DNA of 64,000 bases from Pseudomonas entomophila. GTDB lineage: Bacteria > Pseudomonadota > Gammaproteobacteria > Pseudomonadales > Pseudomonadaceae. Positions 30,827-40,206 of this stretch are shown here, one piece after another. The notes beneath the pieces were generated by a model that saw only the letters and a list, made by a program, of their open reading frames with translations, made no database searches and was not told the DNA's origin. Each line of letters begins with the position of its first letter. Position 1 is the stretch's first letter. Made by a program: the position numbers and the translations under genes. The stretch spans positions 1 to 64,000 of the forward strand of contig NZ_JAAMQJ010000022.1 in assembly GCF_013523125.1 (NCBI RefSeq). Direction: 5' to 3'.

Positions 30827-32233
30827 ATGTCGAAGTCGGTTCAACTCATCAAAGATCATGACGTCAAGTGGATTGATCTGCGTTTCACGGACACCAAAGG
30901 CAAGCAGCAACACGTCACCATGCCAGCTCGCGATGCGCTGGAAGACGACTTCTTCGAAGCTGGCAAGATGTTCGACGGCTCCTCCATCGAGGGCTGGAAA
31001 GGCATCGAAGCCTCCGACATGATCCTCCTGCCGGATGACAGCACCGCCGTGCTGGACCCGTTCACCGAAGAGCCGACCCTGATCCTGGTCTGCGACGTGA
31101 TCGAGCCGTCCACCATGCAGGGCTACGACCGCGACCCACGCGCCATCGCCCGTCGCGCCGAGGAATACCTCAAGTCCACCGGCATCGGCGACACCGTGTT
31201 CGTCGGTCCCGAGCCTGAGTTCTTCATCTTCGACGAAGTGAAGTTCAAGTCCGATATCTCCGGCTCGATGTTCAAGATCTACTCCGAGCAGGGTTCCTGG
31301 ATGACCGACCAGGCCGTCGAAGGCGGCAACAAGGGTCACCGCCCAGGCGTGAAAGGGGGCTACTTCCCGCTGCCGCCGGTCGACCACGACCACGAAATCC
31401 GCACCGCCATGTGCAACGCCCTGGAAGAGATGGGCCAGGTCGTCGAAGTGCACCACCACGAAGTGGCGACCGCCGGTCAGAACGAAATCGGCGTGAAGTT
31501 CAACACGCTGGTGGCCAAGGCCGACGAAGTCCAGACCCTCAAGTACTGCGTGCACAACGTCGCCGACGCCTATGGCCGTACCGCGACCTTCATGCCCAAG
31601 CCCCTGTACGGCGACAACGGTTCGGGCATGCACGTGCACATGTCGATCTCCAAGGACGGCAAGAACACCTTCTCCGGTGAAGGCTATGCCGGCCTGTCCG
31701 ACACCGCCCTGTACTTCATCGGCGGCATCATCAAGCACGGCAAGGCCCTGAACGGCTTCACCAACCCGGCCACCAACTCCTACAAGCGTCTGGTGCCTGG
31801 TTTCGAAGCGCCGGTCATGCTGGCCTACTCGGCGCGCAACCGTTCGGCCTCGATCCGTATCCCGTACGTGTCCAGCCCGAAAGCCCGTCGTATCGAAGCG
31901 CGCTTCCCGGACCCGGCAGCCAACCCGTACCTGTGCTTCGCCGCGCTGCTGATGGCCGGCCTGGACGGTATCCAGAACAAGATCCACCCAGGCGACGCCG
32001 CCGACAAGAACCTGTACGACCTGCCGCCCGAAGAGGCCAAGCAGATCCCGCAGGTCTGCGGCAGCCTGAAGGAAGCCCTGGAAGAGCTGGACAAGGGCCG
32101 CGCCTTCCTGACCAAGGGCGGCGTCTTCTCCGACGACTTCATCGATGCCTACATCGAGCTGAAGTCCGAGGAAGAGATCAAGGTGCGTACCTTCGTGCAC
32201 CCACTGGAGTACGACCTGTACTACAGCCTGTGA
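30827..32233 (+). CDS. glnA: Glutamine synthetase type I (GlnA)
   Basis: ATP-dependent ligation of ammonia to glutamate, the main nitrogen assimilation step. It has 468 residues. The start [15 protein letters not shown] has GGAGGA upstream; an in-frame ATG at 30635 would pass through the promoter. The adenylylation site is Tyr397 in [10 protein letters not shown], indicating GlnE control. Catalytic motifs are [18 protein letters not shown] and NGSGMHVH. The sigma-54 promoter with NtrC sites lies upstream and a strong terminator follows. Confidence 0.98.
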   Translation: MSKSVQLIKDHDVKWIDLRFTDTKGKQQHVTMPARDALEDDFFEAGKMFDGSSIEGWKGIEASDMILLPDDSTAVLDPFTEEPTLILVCDVIEPSTMQGYDRDPRAIARRAEEYLKSTGIGDTVFVGPEPEFFIFDEVKFKSDISGSMFKIYSEQGSWMTDQAVEGGNKGHRPGVKGGYFPLPPVDHDHEIRTAMCNALEEMGQVVEVHHHEVATAGQNEIGVKFNTLVAKADEVQTLKYCVHNVADAYGRTATFMPKPLYGDNGSGMHVHMSISKDGKNTFSGEGYAGLSDTALYFIGGIIKHGKALNGFTNPATNSYKRLVPGFEAPVMLAYSARNRSASIRIPYVSSPKARRIEARFPDPAANPYLCFAALLMAGLDGIQNKIHPGDAADKNLYDLPPEEAKQIPQVCGSLKEALEELDKGRAFLTKGGVFSDDFIDAYIELKSEEEIKVRTFVHPLEYDLYYSL

Positions 32234-32262
32234 TGCATTGACGTCCTGACGTCGCGCATTCG

Positions 32263-32290
32263 AAACGGCCTCCCTTGGAGGCCGTTTTTC
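32263..32290 (+). terminator. Intrinsic terminator of glnA
   Basis: AACGGCCTCC (32264-32273), a short CTT loop, GGAGGCCGTT and TTTC: a 10-bp perfect stem followed by T residues, 30 bases past the glnA stop. Confidence 0.9.
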
Positions 32291-32378
32291 ATTTTCCGAT
32301 CGCTATTTGGGAAACGTCCGACTTGAGCGCCTGGGCACGATGAGCACACTCGATGCTTCGCCCCCTGGAGACCTGCCC

Positions 32379-32924
32379 ATGCGCCCTACCCTGTTCCTGC
32401 CGCTGATCCTGACGGCCTTCGCCAGTTTCGCCTCTGCCGCGCCTGTCGAACCGAGACTGGCCCCCTTGCTGGACCTCATCGAGCGCAGGCTGGACATTGC
32501 CGAAGCCGTCGCCCTGCACAAGTGGGACCTTGGACAGCCCGTCCAGGACGACGAGCGCGAGCGGCAGATCATCGCCAACGTGCGTCGCGAAGCGCCGAAG
32601 CATGGGCTGGATCCGGATCGGGCAGAAGCGTTCTTCATCGACCAGATGAGCGCCGGGAAGCTGATCCAGCGGAGCCTGCTGGATCGCTGGAAGGCCAGCG
32701 GACAGGCGCCCGATACTCCGCGCCAGGACTTGCGCGCCGAGCTGCGGCCTCGGCTTGACGCCCTGCAGCACGAATTGCTGCGCAACCTCGCCCTCTTCGA
32801 GCAGGCCGGTGTGCCCACCTGTGGACCGTGGCTCTATCACGCGACAATCTCCCGCTCGAACGACCTGCTTCGACAGGCAGCGCTCGGCGTGGCCACCCTG
32901 CCACTTTGCGAGGAGGCTCGATAA
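32379..32924 (+). CDS. aroQ: Periplasmic chorismate mutase (AroQ gamma subclass)
   Basis: Converts chorismate to prephenate; this exported subclass is monofunctional. It is 181 residues from the ATG at 32379, which has GGAG eight bases upstream and begins a signal peptide (MRPTLFLPLILTAFASFASA, cleaved at ASA). An upstream in-frame ATG (32340) would bury the signal. The all-helical AroQ pattern is present: LLDLIERRLDIAEAVALHKW and FFIDQMSAGKLIQ, where helix 1 and helix 3 supply the active-site Arg and Lys. The C-terminal cysteine pair (PTCGPW and LPLCEEAR) is typical. Its position between glnA and ntrB is unusual. Confidence 0.88.
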   Translation: MRPTLFLPLILTAFASFASAAPVEPRLAPLLDLIERRLDIAEAVALHKWDLGQPVQDDERERQIIANVRREAPKHGLDPDRAEAFFIDQMSAGKLIQRSLLDRWKASGQAPDTPRQDLRAELRPRLDALQHELLRNLALFEQAGVPTCGPWLYHATISRSNDLLRQAALGVATLPLCEEAR

Positions 32925-33074
32925 CGGCGACGCCCTGGTTTGGTGCGCTTTACCGGGAGACGAGGTCAAGCGCATCCTTTTACGGGTCATTTGTCGAGAA
33001 AGAAGCACGCGTCCTTGGCAAGGCTCGCCCGAATATAGGTCTTTTCCCCAGAGCGCCGCTTCTTTTCGGAGCCT

Positions 33075-33090
33075 TGGTTTGGTTCTTGCA
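33075..33090 (+). promoter_or_regulatory. Weak sigma-54-like promoter candidate before ntrB
   Basis: TGGTTTGGTTCTTGCA keeps the GG and GC at -24/-12 spacing and a full TTGCA, but the -24 element (TGGTTT) is poor. An NtrC-like half site (TTTGGTGCGC, near 32940) lies 135 bases upstream. The rest of the 252-base gap between aroQ and ntrB shows no gene. Only a candidate. Confidence 0.3.
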
Positions 33091-33176
33091 TTTTCAAAGG
33101 CACCTGCGAGTCCATCCATTCGCCCGCCTGCGATCCTTATCGAGGCACCTGCGCCAGAAGAGGTCGAAGACGCGCC

Positions 33177-34258
33177 ATGACCATCAGTGATGCCCTGCAC
33201 CGTCTGCTCCTGGACAACCTCACCACGGCCACCCTGCTGCTCGACAGCGCCCTGCGCCTGGAGTACATGAACCCGGCGGCCGAGATGCTGCTGGCCGTCA
33301 GCGGCCAGCGCAGCCACGGGCAGTTCATCAGCGAGCTGTTCACCGAGTCGACCGAGGCGCTCAACTCGCTGCGCCAGGCCGTCGAGCAGGCGCATCCGTT
33401 CACCAAGCGCGAGGCACAGCTGACCTCGCTCAATGGCCAGAGCCTGACCGTCGACTATGCCGTCACGCCCATCCTCAACCAGGGCCAGACGCTGCTGCTG
33501 CTGGAAGTGCACCCGCGTGATCGCCTGCTGCGCATCACCAAGGAAGAGGCCCAGCTGTCCAAGCAGGAAACCACCAAGATGCTGGTGCGCGGCCTGGCCC
33601 ACGAGATCAAGAACCCGCTGGGTGGCATCCGTGGCGCGGCCCAATTGCTGGCCCGGCAGTTGTCCGGGGACGACCTGCGCGACTACACCAACGTGATCAT
33701 CGAGGAGGCCGACCGCTTGCGCAACCTGGTCGACCGCATGCTGGGCTCGAACAAGCTGCCTTCCCTGGCCATGACCAACATCCACGAGGTGCTGGAGCGG
33801 GTCTGCAGCCTGGTGGAGGCTGAAAGCCAAGGCGTCATCACCCTGGTGCGCGACTACGACCCGAGCCTGCCGGACGTGCTGATCGACCGCGAACAGATGA
33901 TCCAGGCGGTGCTGAACATCGTGCGCAATGCCATGCAGGCGATCGGTGCGCAGAACGAACTGCGCCTGGGCCGCATCACCTTGCGCAGCCGTGCCATGCG
34001 CCAGTTCACCATCGGCCACACCCGGCACCGCCTGGTGGCCCGTGTCGAGATCATCGACAACGGCCCCGGCATTCCCGCCGAACTGCAGGACACGCTCTTC
34101 TACCCCATGGTCAGCGGACGCCCGGACGGTACCGGGCTGGGCCTGGCCATCACCCAGAACATCATCAGCCAGCATCAGGGCCTGATCGAGTGCGACAGCC
34201 ATCCTGGCCACACCACGTTCTCGATCTTCCTGCCCTTGGAACAAGGAGCCACCGTCTC

Positions 34259-34262
<4 letters not shown>
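33177..34262 (+). CDS. ntrB: Nitrogen regulation sensor histidine kinase NtrB (GlnL)
   Basis: Cytoplasmic bifunctional kinase/phosphatase that sets the phosphorylation of NtrC in response to PII. It has 361 residues: an N-terminal PAS domain (about 10-110), the dimerisation and phosphoacceptor helix RGLAHEIKNPLGG with His142, and a HATPase domain with the N-box NIVRNAMQA, G1 DNGPGIP and G2 GTGLGLAI. No membrane segment, as expected. The stop overlaps the ntrC start by four bases (ATGA). Confidence 0.96.
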
Positions 34263-35689
<1,427 letters not shown>

Positions 35690-35722
35690 CCACGGCCAGG
35701 ACACGGTGGGCAAAGCGCGTCG

Positions 35723-35738
35723 TGCACCGTGCTTGTGC
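35723..35738 (+). promoter_or_regulatory. NtrC-like enhancer site upstream of small RNA
   Basis: GCACCGTGCTTGTGC (35724-35738) matches the NtrC core GCACCA-NNN-TGGTGC at all but two defined positions. It is about 85 bases upstream of the sigma-54 promoter at 35823, a normal enhancer spacing. A further GCACC half site follows at about 35744. Confidence 0.6.
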
Positions 35739-35822
35739 CCTTCGCACCGTCTCAAGGCATTTCAGGGGCTGTTTTTTCCAGAAGACGGTCAGATCCAGCG
35801 GTTTTACGGGGGTTTCTGAAAT

Positions 35823-35838
35823 TGGCACGGCATCTGCA
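35823..35838 (+). promoter_or_regulatory. Sigma-54 promoter of NrsZ-like RNA
   Basis: TGGCACGGCATCTGCA matches TGGCACG-N4-TTGCA at all but one position. It points away from ntrC into a gap with no plus-strand gene, so its product should be a non-coding RNA. The predicted start of transcription is about 35849. Confidence 0.78.
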
Positions 35839-35848
35839 ATAGTCCAGG

Positions 35849-35904
35849 TACTTCCAGTTTTGGGGACCTTGGTACAGGCAGGCCGAGACATCCCCTCTTT
35901 TATT
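35849..35904 (+). ncRNA. nrsZ: NrsZ-like nitrogen-regulated small RNA
   Basis: A transcript from the sigma-54 promoter would run about 55 nucleotides to a hairpin (GGGGA and CTTGG at 35862-35872 pairing with CCGAG and TCCCC at 35883-35895) followed by TCTTTTATT, an intrinsic terminator. NrsZ of P. aeruginosa is an NtrC/sigma-54-dependent, processed sRNA encoded in this same place, just downstream of ntrC; it is longer and built of repeated stem-loop modules. Here there is room for one module only. The 3' end overlaps the end of the convergent gene by a few bases. Identification rests on position, promoter and terminator, not on sequence comparison. Confidence 0.6.
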
Positions 35905-36337
35905 CCCGCAGTGTCACCCGTACCCGCCAGCGCCCCGCCTCCTCTGCGCCGTGCCAGTCACCGCGCAGGGGGCGAGCGGCCACCAGGATCAGGAACAACC
36001 CCTCCTTGCGTGCCCGCAGTTGCCAGGCCACCGGCTTGCCCTGCCAGTGCACCTGGCCACGCGCCGGCGCGCCCGTGGCTTCGAAGAGCACGGCCACGGT
36101 GCCGTCGACTAGCTCGCCATGCAGCTTCGGCGCTTCGTCGAACCACAGGTCCAGGCCACCCTCAAGCACCTGGACCTGCTCCAGCACAGGCGTCTGGGGT
36201 GCAGTCAAGCGACCGATCATCAGGCCGACCAGCACCCCGAACAACGCCAAGGACAGCAGCATGCGCTTCCACGCCTTATAGCGCGGATCCGGTTCGGAGG
36301 TAGAATGCTCGCCATCTTCGTGCTTGGAGCCGTGCAT
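35900..36337 (-). CDS. Conserved hypothetical membrane-anchored protein
   Basis: A 145-residue protein of unknown function. The hydrophilic N-terminus (about 25 residues, rich in His, Glu and Ser) is followed by one membrane helix (MLLSLALFGVLVGLMIGRL, about 26-44). A beta-rich domain follows (VQVLEGGLDLWFDEAPKLHGELVDGTVAVLFEATG...) that is probably periplasmic. It is convergent with ntrC and the small RNA. Its ATG at 36337 shares bases with the ATG of trmL on the other strand (CATG, 36335-36338). A later start at the hydrophobic helix is possible. Confidence 0.75.
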   Translation of the reverse strand: MHGSKHEDGEHSTSEPDPRYKAWKRMLLSLALFGVLVGLMIGRLTAPQTPVLEQVQVLEGGLDLWFDEAPKLHGELVDGTVAVLFEATGAPARGQVHWQGKPVAWQLRARKEGLFLILVAARPLRGDWHGAEEAGRWRVRVTLRE

Positions 36338-36791
36338 GTTTCACGTGATCCTTTTTCAACCTGAAATTCCGCCGAATACCGGCAACATCATTCGCCTGTG
36401 CGCCAACAGTGGCTGTGCGCTGCACCTGATCGAACCGATCGGCTTCGAGCTGGACGACAAGCGTCTGCGCCGCGCCGGGCTGGACTACCACGAGTATGCC
36501 ACGCTCAAGCGTCACGAGAGCCTGGCGCAGTGCCTGGAAAGCCTGGGCCAACCGCGGGTGTTCGCCTTCACGACCAAGGCGTCGCATCCCTATCACGAGG
36601 TGGCCTATGGGCCGGGGGACGCCTTCCTGTTCGGGCCAGAAAGCCGTGGTCTGCCGGCCGACGTGCTCGACAGCCTGCCCGCCGAACAACGGGTGCGACT
36701 GCCGATGCAGCCTGGGTGCAGGAGTCTGAACCTGTCCAACACGGTGGCGGTGGCGGTCTATGAGGCATGGCGGCAACAGGGTTTCAGGTAG
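36336..36791 (+). CDS. trmL: tRNA (cytidine/uridine-34-2'-O)-methyltransferase TrmL
   Basis: SPOUT methyltransferase for the 2'-O of the wobble base in two leucine tRNAs. It has 151 residues, the usual size for this minimal enzyme. The start MFHVILFQPEIPPNTGNIIRLC has TTGGAG nearby. The SAM-knot motifs are LFGPESRGLP and MQPGCRSLNLSNTVAVAVYEAWRQ. Its start codon overlaps that of the divergent hypothetical gene, so the promoter must lie inside that neighbour. Confidence 0.95.
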   Translation: MFHVILFQPEIPPNTGNIIRLCANSGCALHLIEPIGFELDDKRLRRAGLDYHEYATLKRHESLAQCLESLGQPRVFAFTTKASHPYHEVAYGPGDAFLFGPESRGLPADVLDSLPAEQRVRLPMQPGCRSLNLSNTVAVAVYEAWRQQGFR

Positions 36792-36849
36792 ACGCAGCGG
36801 GGCTCGATGGCGCCGTGGCAACGGGCGTTCGAAGCGGTGACGTCACGGG

Positions 36850-36976
36850 CCCTATCGCTGGCAAGCCAGCTCCCACAAGGGCGCGCGGGGTCGCCAAGAT
36901 GCGGAGTCGTTCATGCAGTTTGCTGAAGTGCGGGGTCGTTCATGCCGACCTGTGGGGGGCTTGCCCGCGATAGCGG
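36850..36976. repeat. Inverted pair of REP elements upstream of secB
   Basis: CCTATCGCTGGCAAGCCAGC (36851-36870, then TCCCACAAGG) and, in opposite orientation, TGTGGGGGGCTTGCCCGCGA (36951-36970, then TAGCGG). Between them a 15-base direct repeat (GCGGAGTCGTTCATG at 36901 and GCGGGGTCGTTCATG at 36930). The whole 329-base gap between trmL and the convergent secB holds no gene that I can see. Confidence 0.8.
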
Positions 36977-37120
36977 TAGCCGCTTTGCCGCATGCCTTGA
37001 CCCTGGCGTATCACTGGCAAACCAGCGCCTGCCAAGGCCTGTTGCAGGCCAGGTGGATGCATGCGAGAACGATGGCAGGGTGTCGGCCCAAGGCGTTGCC
37101 AGCGGGCCGACGGTCTTGGC

Positions 37121-37603
37121 TTACTGCTGCGTCGGCGCCTCGCCGGCTTCCTGCATGCGCTGCATTTCCTGCGCGTACAGGGCGTCGAAGTTGACCGGCG
37201 ACAGCATCAGGGCCGGGAACGAACCACGGGTCACCAGGCTGTCGAGGGTTTCGCGCGCGTAGGGGAACAGGATGTTCGGGCAGAACGCGCCCAGGGTGTG
37301 GCTCATCGAGGACGCATCGAGGTTCTTGATCAGGAAGATGCCGGCCTGCTGAACTTCGGCGATGAACGCGACTTCTTCACCGTTCTTGACGGTGACCGAC
37401 AGGGTCAGCACCACTTCATGGAAGTCGCCTTCCAACGCCTTCTGCTTGGTGTTCAGGTCCAGCGCGACGCTCGGCTCCCACTGCTGGCGGAAGATCGCCG
37501 GGCTTTTCGGGGCTTCGAACGACAGGTCGCGCACATAGATGCGCTGCATGGAGAATTGCGGGGAAGTGTCTTCCGCCGCGCCGGTGGTCTGTTGGTCAGT
37601 CAT
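37121..37603 (-). CDS. secB: Protein-export chaperone SecB
   Basis: Tetrameric cytosolic chaperone that keeps precursor proteins unfolded and hands them to SecA. It has 160 residues. The conserved stretches ISVFQ-like [39 protein letters not shown] and the SecA-contact [15 protein letters not shown] are present, with an acidic or glutamine-rich C-terminal tail. It is third of a minus-strand run rhodanese, glutaredoxin, secB, the conserved order in gammaproteobacteria. Confidence 0.96.
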   Translation of the reverse strand: MTDQQTTGAAEDTSPQFSMQRIYVRDLSFEAPKSPAIFRQQWEPSVALDLNTKQKALEGDFHEVVLTLSVTVKNGEEVAFIAEVQQAGIFLIKNLDASSMSHTLGAFCPNILFPYARETLDSLVTRGSFPALMLSPVNFDALYAQEMQRMQEAGEAPTQQ

Positions 37604-37643
37604 GGCAGATCCTTATCCTGAAAGAGGTGGAACAGTGGAGGCA

Positions 37644-37898
37644 TCACGCCTCGAGCAGCGCGTCGAGCCGACCGGCGCGCTCGAGGGCGTGGAGTTCGTC
37701 GCAACCGCCGACGTGGGTGTCACCGATCCAGATCTGGGGCACCGACGTGCGGCCGGCCTTCTGGCTCATTTCGGCACGCAGCTGTGGCTTGCCGTCGACC
37801 CTGATCTCCTCGAAGTCGACGCCTTTGTGCGTGAGCAGCTGCTTGGCGCGGATGCAGTAGGGGCAGTAATCGCTGGAGTAGATGAGGACGGGCTTCAT
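37644..37898 (-). CDS. grxC: Glutaredoxin 3
   Basis: Small glutathione-dependent thiol-disulfide oxidoreductase, 84 residues. The active site is SDYCPYCIRAK (Cys12 and Cys15). The TSVPQIWIG motif with the cis-proline and the glutathione-binding GGCDELHAL follow. Its start is two bases from the rhodanese stop and 40 bases upstream of secB, consistent with one transcript. Confidence 0.96.
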   Translation of the reverse strand: MKPVLIYSSDYCPYCIRAKQLLTHKGVDFEEIRVDGKPQLRAEMSQKAGRTSVPQIWIGDTHVGGCDELHALERAGRLDALLEA

Positions 37899-37899
37899 A

Positions 37900-38313
37900 T
37901 CACTTCACCAAAGGCAGGTTGTCGGCTTTCCAGCTGGACACGCCGCCACTGAGCTTGGCGGCGGTGAAGCCGGACTTGAGCAGTTCGCGGCAGTGCGTAC
38001 CGGCGTGCTGGCCCATGCTGTCGACCAGGATCAGCGTCTTGGCCTTGTGCTTTTCCAGCTCGCCCACGCGGCCGAGGAGCTTGTCCTGGGGGATGTTCAG
38101 GGCACCGACGATGTGGCCTGCGGCGTATTCCTTGGCCGGCCGGATGTCGATGACCACGGCCTTGTCGGCATTGACCAGCGCGGTCAGCTGACCGTTGCTC
38201 AGGCTCTGACCGCCGCGACGCATTTCGTTGACCAGCAGCAGGACCAGCAGAACGACGAAGATCGCCACCAAGAGCAGGTGATTGGTAGCGAATTGAATCA
38301 GGTTGGCAACCAT
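37900..38313 (-). CDS. Rhodanese-like domain protein lacking the catalytic cysteine (YibN-like)
   Basis: A 137-residue protein with one N-terminal membrane helix (LLLVAIFVVLLVLLLV, about 13-28) followed by a rhodanese domain (VVIDIRPAKEYAAGHIVGALNIPQDKL). In the loop that normally holds the sulfur-carrying Cys the sequence is LVDSMGQHAGTHC: the Cys position is not occupied, though a Cys occurs a few residues later. It is thus unlikely to be a sulfurtransferase by the usual mechanism. Membrane-bound YibN proteins beside grxC and secB are the closest match. Confidence 0.85.
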   Translation of the reverse strand: MVANLIQFATNHLLLVAIFVVLLVLLLVNEMRRGGQSLSNGQLTALVNADKAVVIDIRPAKEYAAGHIVGALNIPQDKLLGRVGELEKHKAKTLILVDSMGQHAGTHCRELLKSGFTAAKLSGGVSSWKADNLPLVK

Positions 38314-38520
38314 CGAAGGGTGTTCCAGGCGAGTGAAAATGCCGGCCAGTATACACATCGCTCCTGACCCACCAAAGCCCGATGGGCGCCTGGAAAGATC
38401 TTGTCATGCTCTGGCGGATCGACCTGATCGGCGGCTCACGGGACGAATGTTCGTCAGCCCTGGTGAATTTGCCCTAAAATGCGTGTCCTTATCCTCTTTG
38501 ACAATTGTGAGTGGGATCCG

Positions 38521-40056
38521 ATGACGAGTACGCCCAAACCCTTGGTCCTGATCATCCTGGATGGCTTCGGGCACAGCGAGAGCCCCGAGTACAACGCCAT
38601 CCATGCCGCGAACACGCCGGTCTACGATCGCCTGCGTGCCACCCTGCCCCATGGGCTGATCTCGGGCTCCGGGATGGACGTCGGCCTGCCGGACGGGCAG
38701 ATGGGCAACTCCGAAGTCGGACACATGAACCTGGGCGCCGGGCGCGTCGTGTACCAGGACTTCACCCGCGTCACCAAGGCGATCCGCGACGGCGAATTCT
38801 TCGAGAACCCGGTGCTGACCGGCGCCGTCGACAAGGCCGTCAGCGCCGGCAAGGCGGTCCATGTGCTTGGTCTGTTGTCGGACGGCGGCGTCCACAGCCA
38901 CCAGGACCACCTGGTCGCCATGGTCGAGCTGGCCGCCCAGCGCGGCGCCGAGACGATCTACCTGCATGCCTTCCTCGACGGTCGCGACACCGCGCCACGC
39001 AGCGCGCAGGCGTCCATCGAGCTGATGGACGCCACCTTCACCCGCCTGGGCAAGGGCCGCATCGCCAGCCTGATCGGTCGCTACTTCGCGATGGACCGCG
39101 ACAACCGCTGGGACCGCGTCAGCGCGGCCTACAACCTGATCGTCGACAGCGCCGCCGACTACAGCGCCGACACCGCGCTGGCCGGCCTGCAAGCGGCCTA
39201 CGCACGGGACGAGAGCGACGAGTTCGTCAAGGCCACCCGGATCGGCGAAGCGGTCACGGTCGAGGATGGCGACGCGGTGATCTTCATGAACTTCCGCGCC
39301 GACCGCGCCCGTGAGCTGTCGCGCGCCTTCGTCGAGCCGGATTTCAACGAATTCCCACGGGCACGCCTGCCCAGGCTCGCGGTCTACATCGGCCTGACCC
39401 AGTACTCGGCCAAGATCGCGGCACCGGCCGCCTTCGCACCGGCCAGCCTGGACAACGTCCTGGGCGAGTACCTGGCCAAGCACGGCAAGACCCAACTGCG
39501 CATCGCCGAGACCGAAAAGTACGCCCACGTGACCTTCTTCTTCTCCGGAGGCCGCGAGGAACCGTTCGAAGGCGAAGAGCGCATCCTGATCCCGTCGCCG
39601 AAGGTCGCCACCTATGACCTGCAACCGGAAATGAATGCCCCGCAAGTCACCGACCGTATCGTCGAAGCCATCGAGCAGCAGCGCTTCGACGTGATCATCG
39701 TCAACTACGCCAACGGCGACATGGTCGGGCATACCGGCGTGTTCGCGGCGGCGGTCAAGGCGGTCGAGGCGCTCGACACCTGCGTGGGGCGCATCGTCGA
39801 GGCACTGGACAAGGTCGGCGGCGAAGCGCTGGTGACTGCCGACCATGGCAACGTCGAACAGATGGAAGACGAAAGTACGGGCCAGGCGCATACCGCGCAC
39901 ACCACCGAGCCGGTGCCGTTCATCTACGTCGGCAAGCGCCCCCTCAAGGTGCGCGAGGGCGGCGTCCTGGCAGACGTGGCGCCGACCATGCTCAAGCTGC
40001 TTGGCCTGGAACAGCCGGCCGAGATGACCGGCACGTCGATCCTGATCGACGCTTGA
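38521..40056 (+). CDS. gpmI: 2,3-bisphosphoglycerate-independent phosphoglycerate mutase
   Basis: Manganese-dependent mutase interconverting 3- and 2-phosphoglycerate. It has 511 residues, the standard length. The metal ligand Asp lies in [10 protein letters not shown] and the phosphorylated serine in [16 protein letters not shown] (about residue 63). The metal-binding histidines and aspartates near the end are in NGDMVGHTG and [10 protein letters not shown]. The ATG at 38521 is chosen over an in-frame ATG 42 bases earlier, which gives an unrelated leader. envC follows 150 bases later. Confidence 0.97.
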   Translation: MTSTPKPLVLIILDGFGHSESPEYNAIHAANTPVYDRLRATLPHGLISGSGMDVGLPDGQMGNSEVGHMNLGAGRVVYQDFTRVTKAIRDGEFFENPVLTGAVDKAVSAGKAVHVLGLLSDGGVHSHQDHLVAMVELAAQRGAETIYLHAFLDGRDTAPRSAQASIELMDATFTRLGKGRIASLIGRYFAMDRDNRWDRVSAAYNLIVDSAADYSADTALAGLQAAYARDESDEFVKATRIGEAVTVEDGDAVIFMNFRADRARELSRAFVEPDFNEFPRARLPRLAVYIGLTQYSAKIAAPAAFAPASLDNVLGEYLAKHGKTQLRIAETEKYAHVTFFFSGGREEPFEGEERILIPSPKVATYDLQPEMNAPQVTDRIVEAIEQQRFDVIIVNYANGDMVGHTGVFAAAVKAVEALDTCVGRIVEALDKVGGEALVTADHGNVEQMEDESTGQAHTAHTTEPVPFIYVGKRPLKVREGGVLADVAPTMLKLLGLEQPAEMTGTSILIDA

Positions 40057-40206
40057 AGCGCGGCTTTCGCCTGCCAGCAGAGGCGGCCTGGGCCGCCGAT
40101 GCCGGTGGGTGACGGCATTCCCCGTGTCATGACGCCCGGCAAGCATTTTTTTTGTGCGCCATGGCGGGCATACTAGGTCGATCTCCATCCCCGGTAAGCT
40201 CACCCC

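Noticed and set aside
33075-33090. Firm sigma-54 promoter for ntrBC
   Set aside because: The -24 element is weak (TGGTTT) and no complete NtrC site is seen, so it is kept only as a low-confidence candidate.
36901-36944. 15-base direct repeat as an insertion target duplication
   Set aside because: The two copies are 29 bases apart with no element between them and differ by one base; more likely a small local duplication.
40080-40206. gpmI terminator ending in a run of eight T near 40146-40153
   Set aside because: The only clear stem (TGCCG/CGGCA near 40100) lies about 40 bases before the T-run, so it does not form a proper intrinsic terminator.
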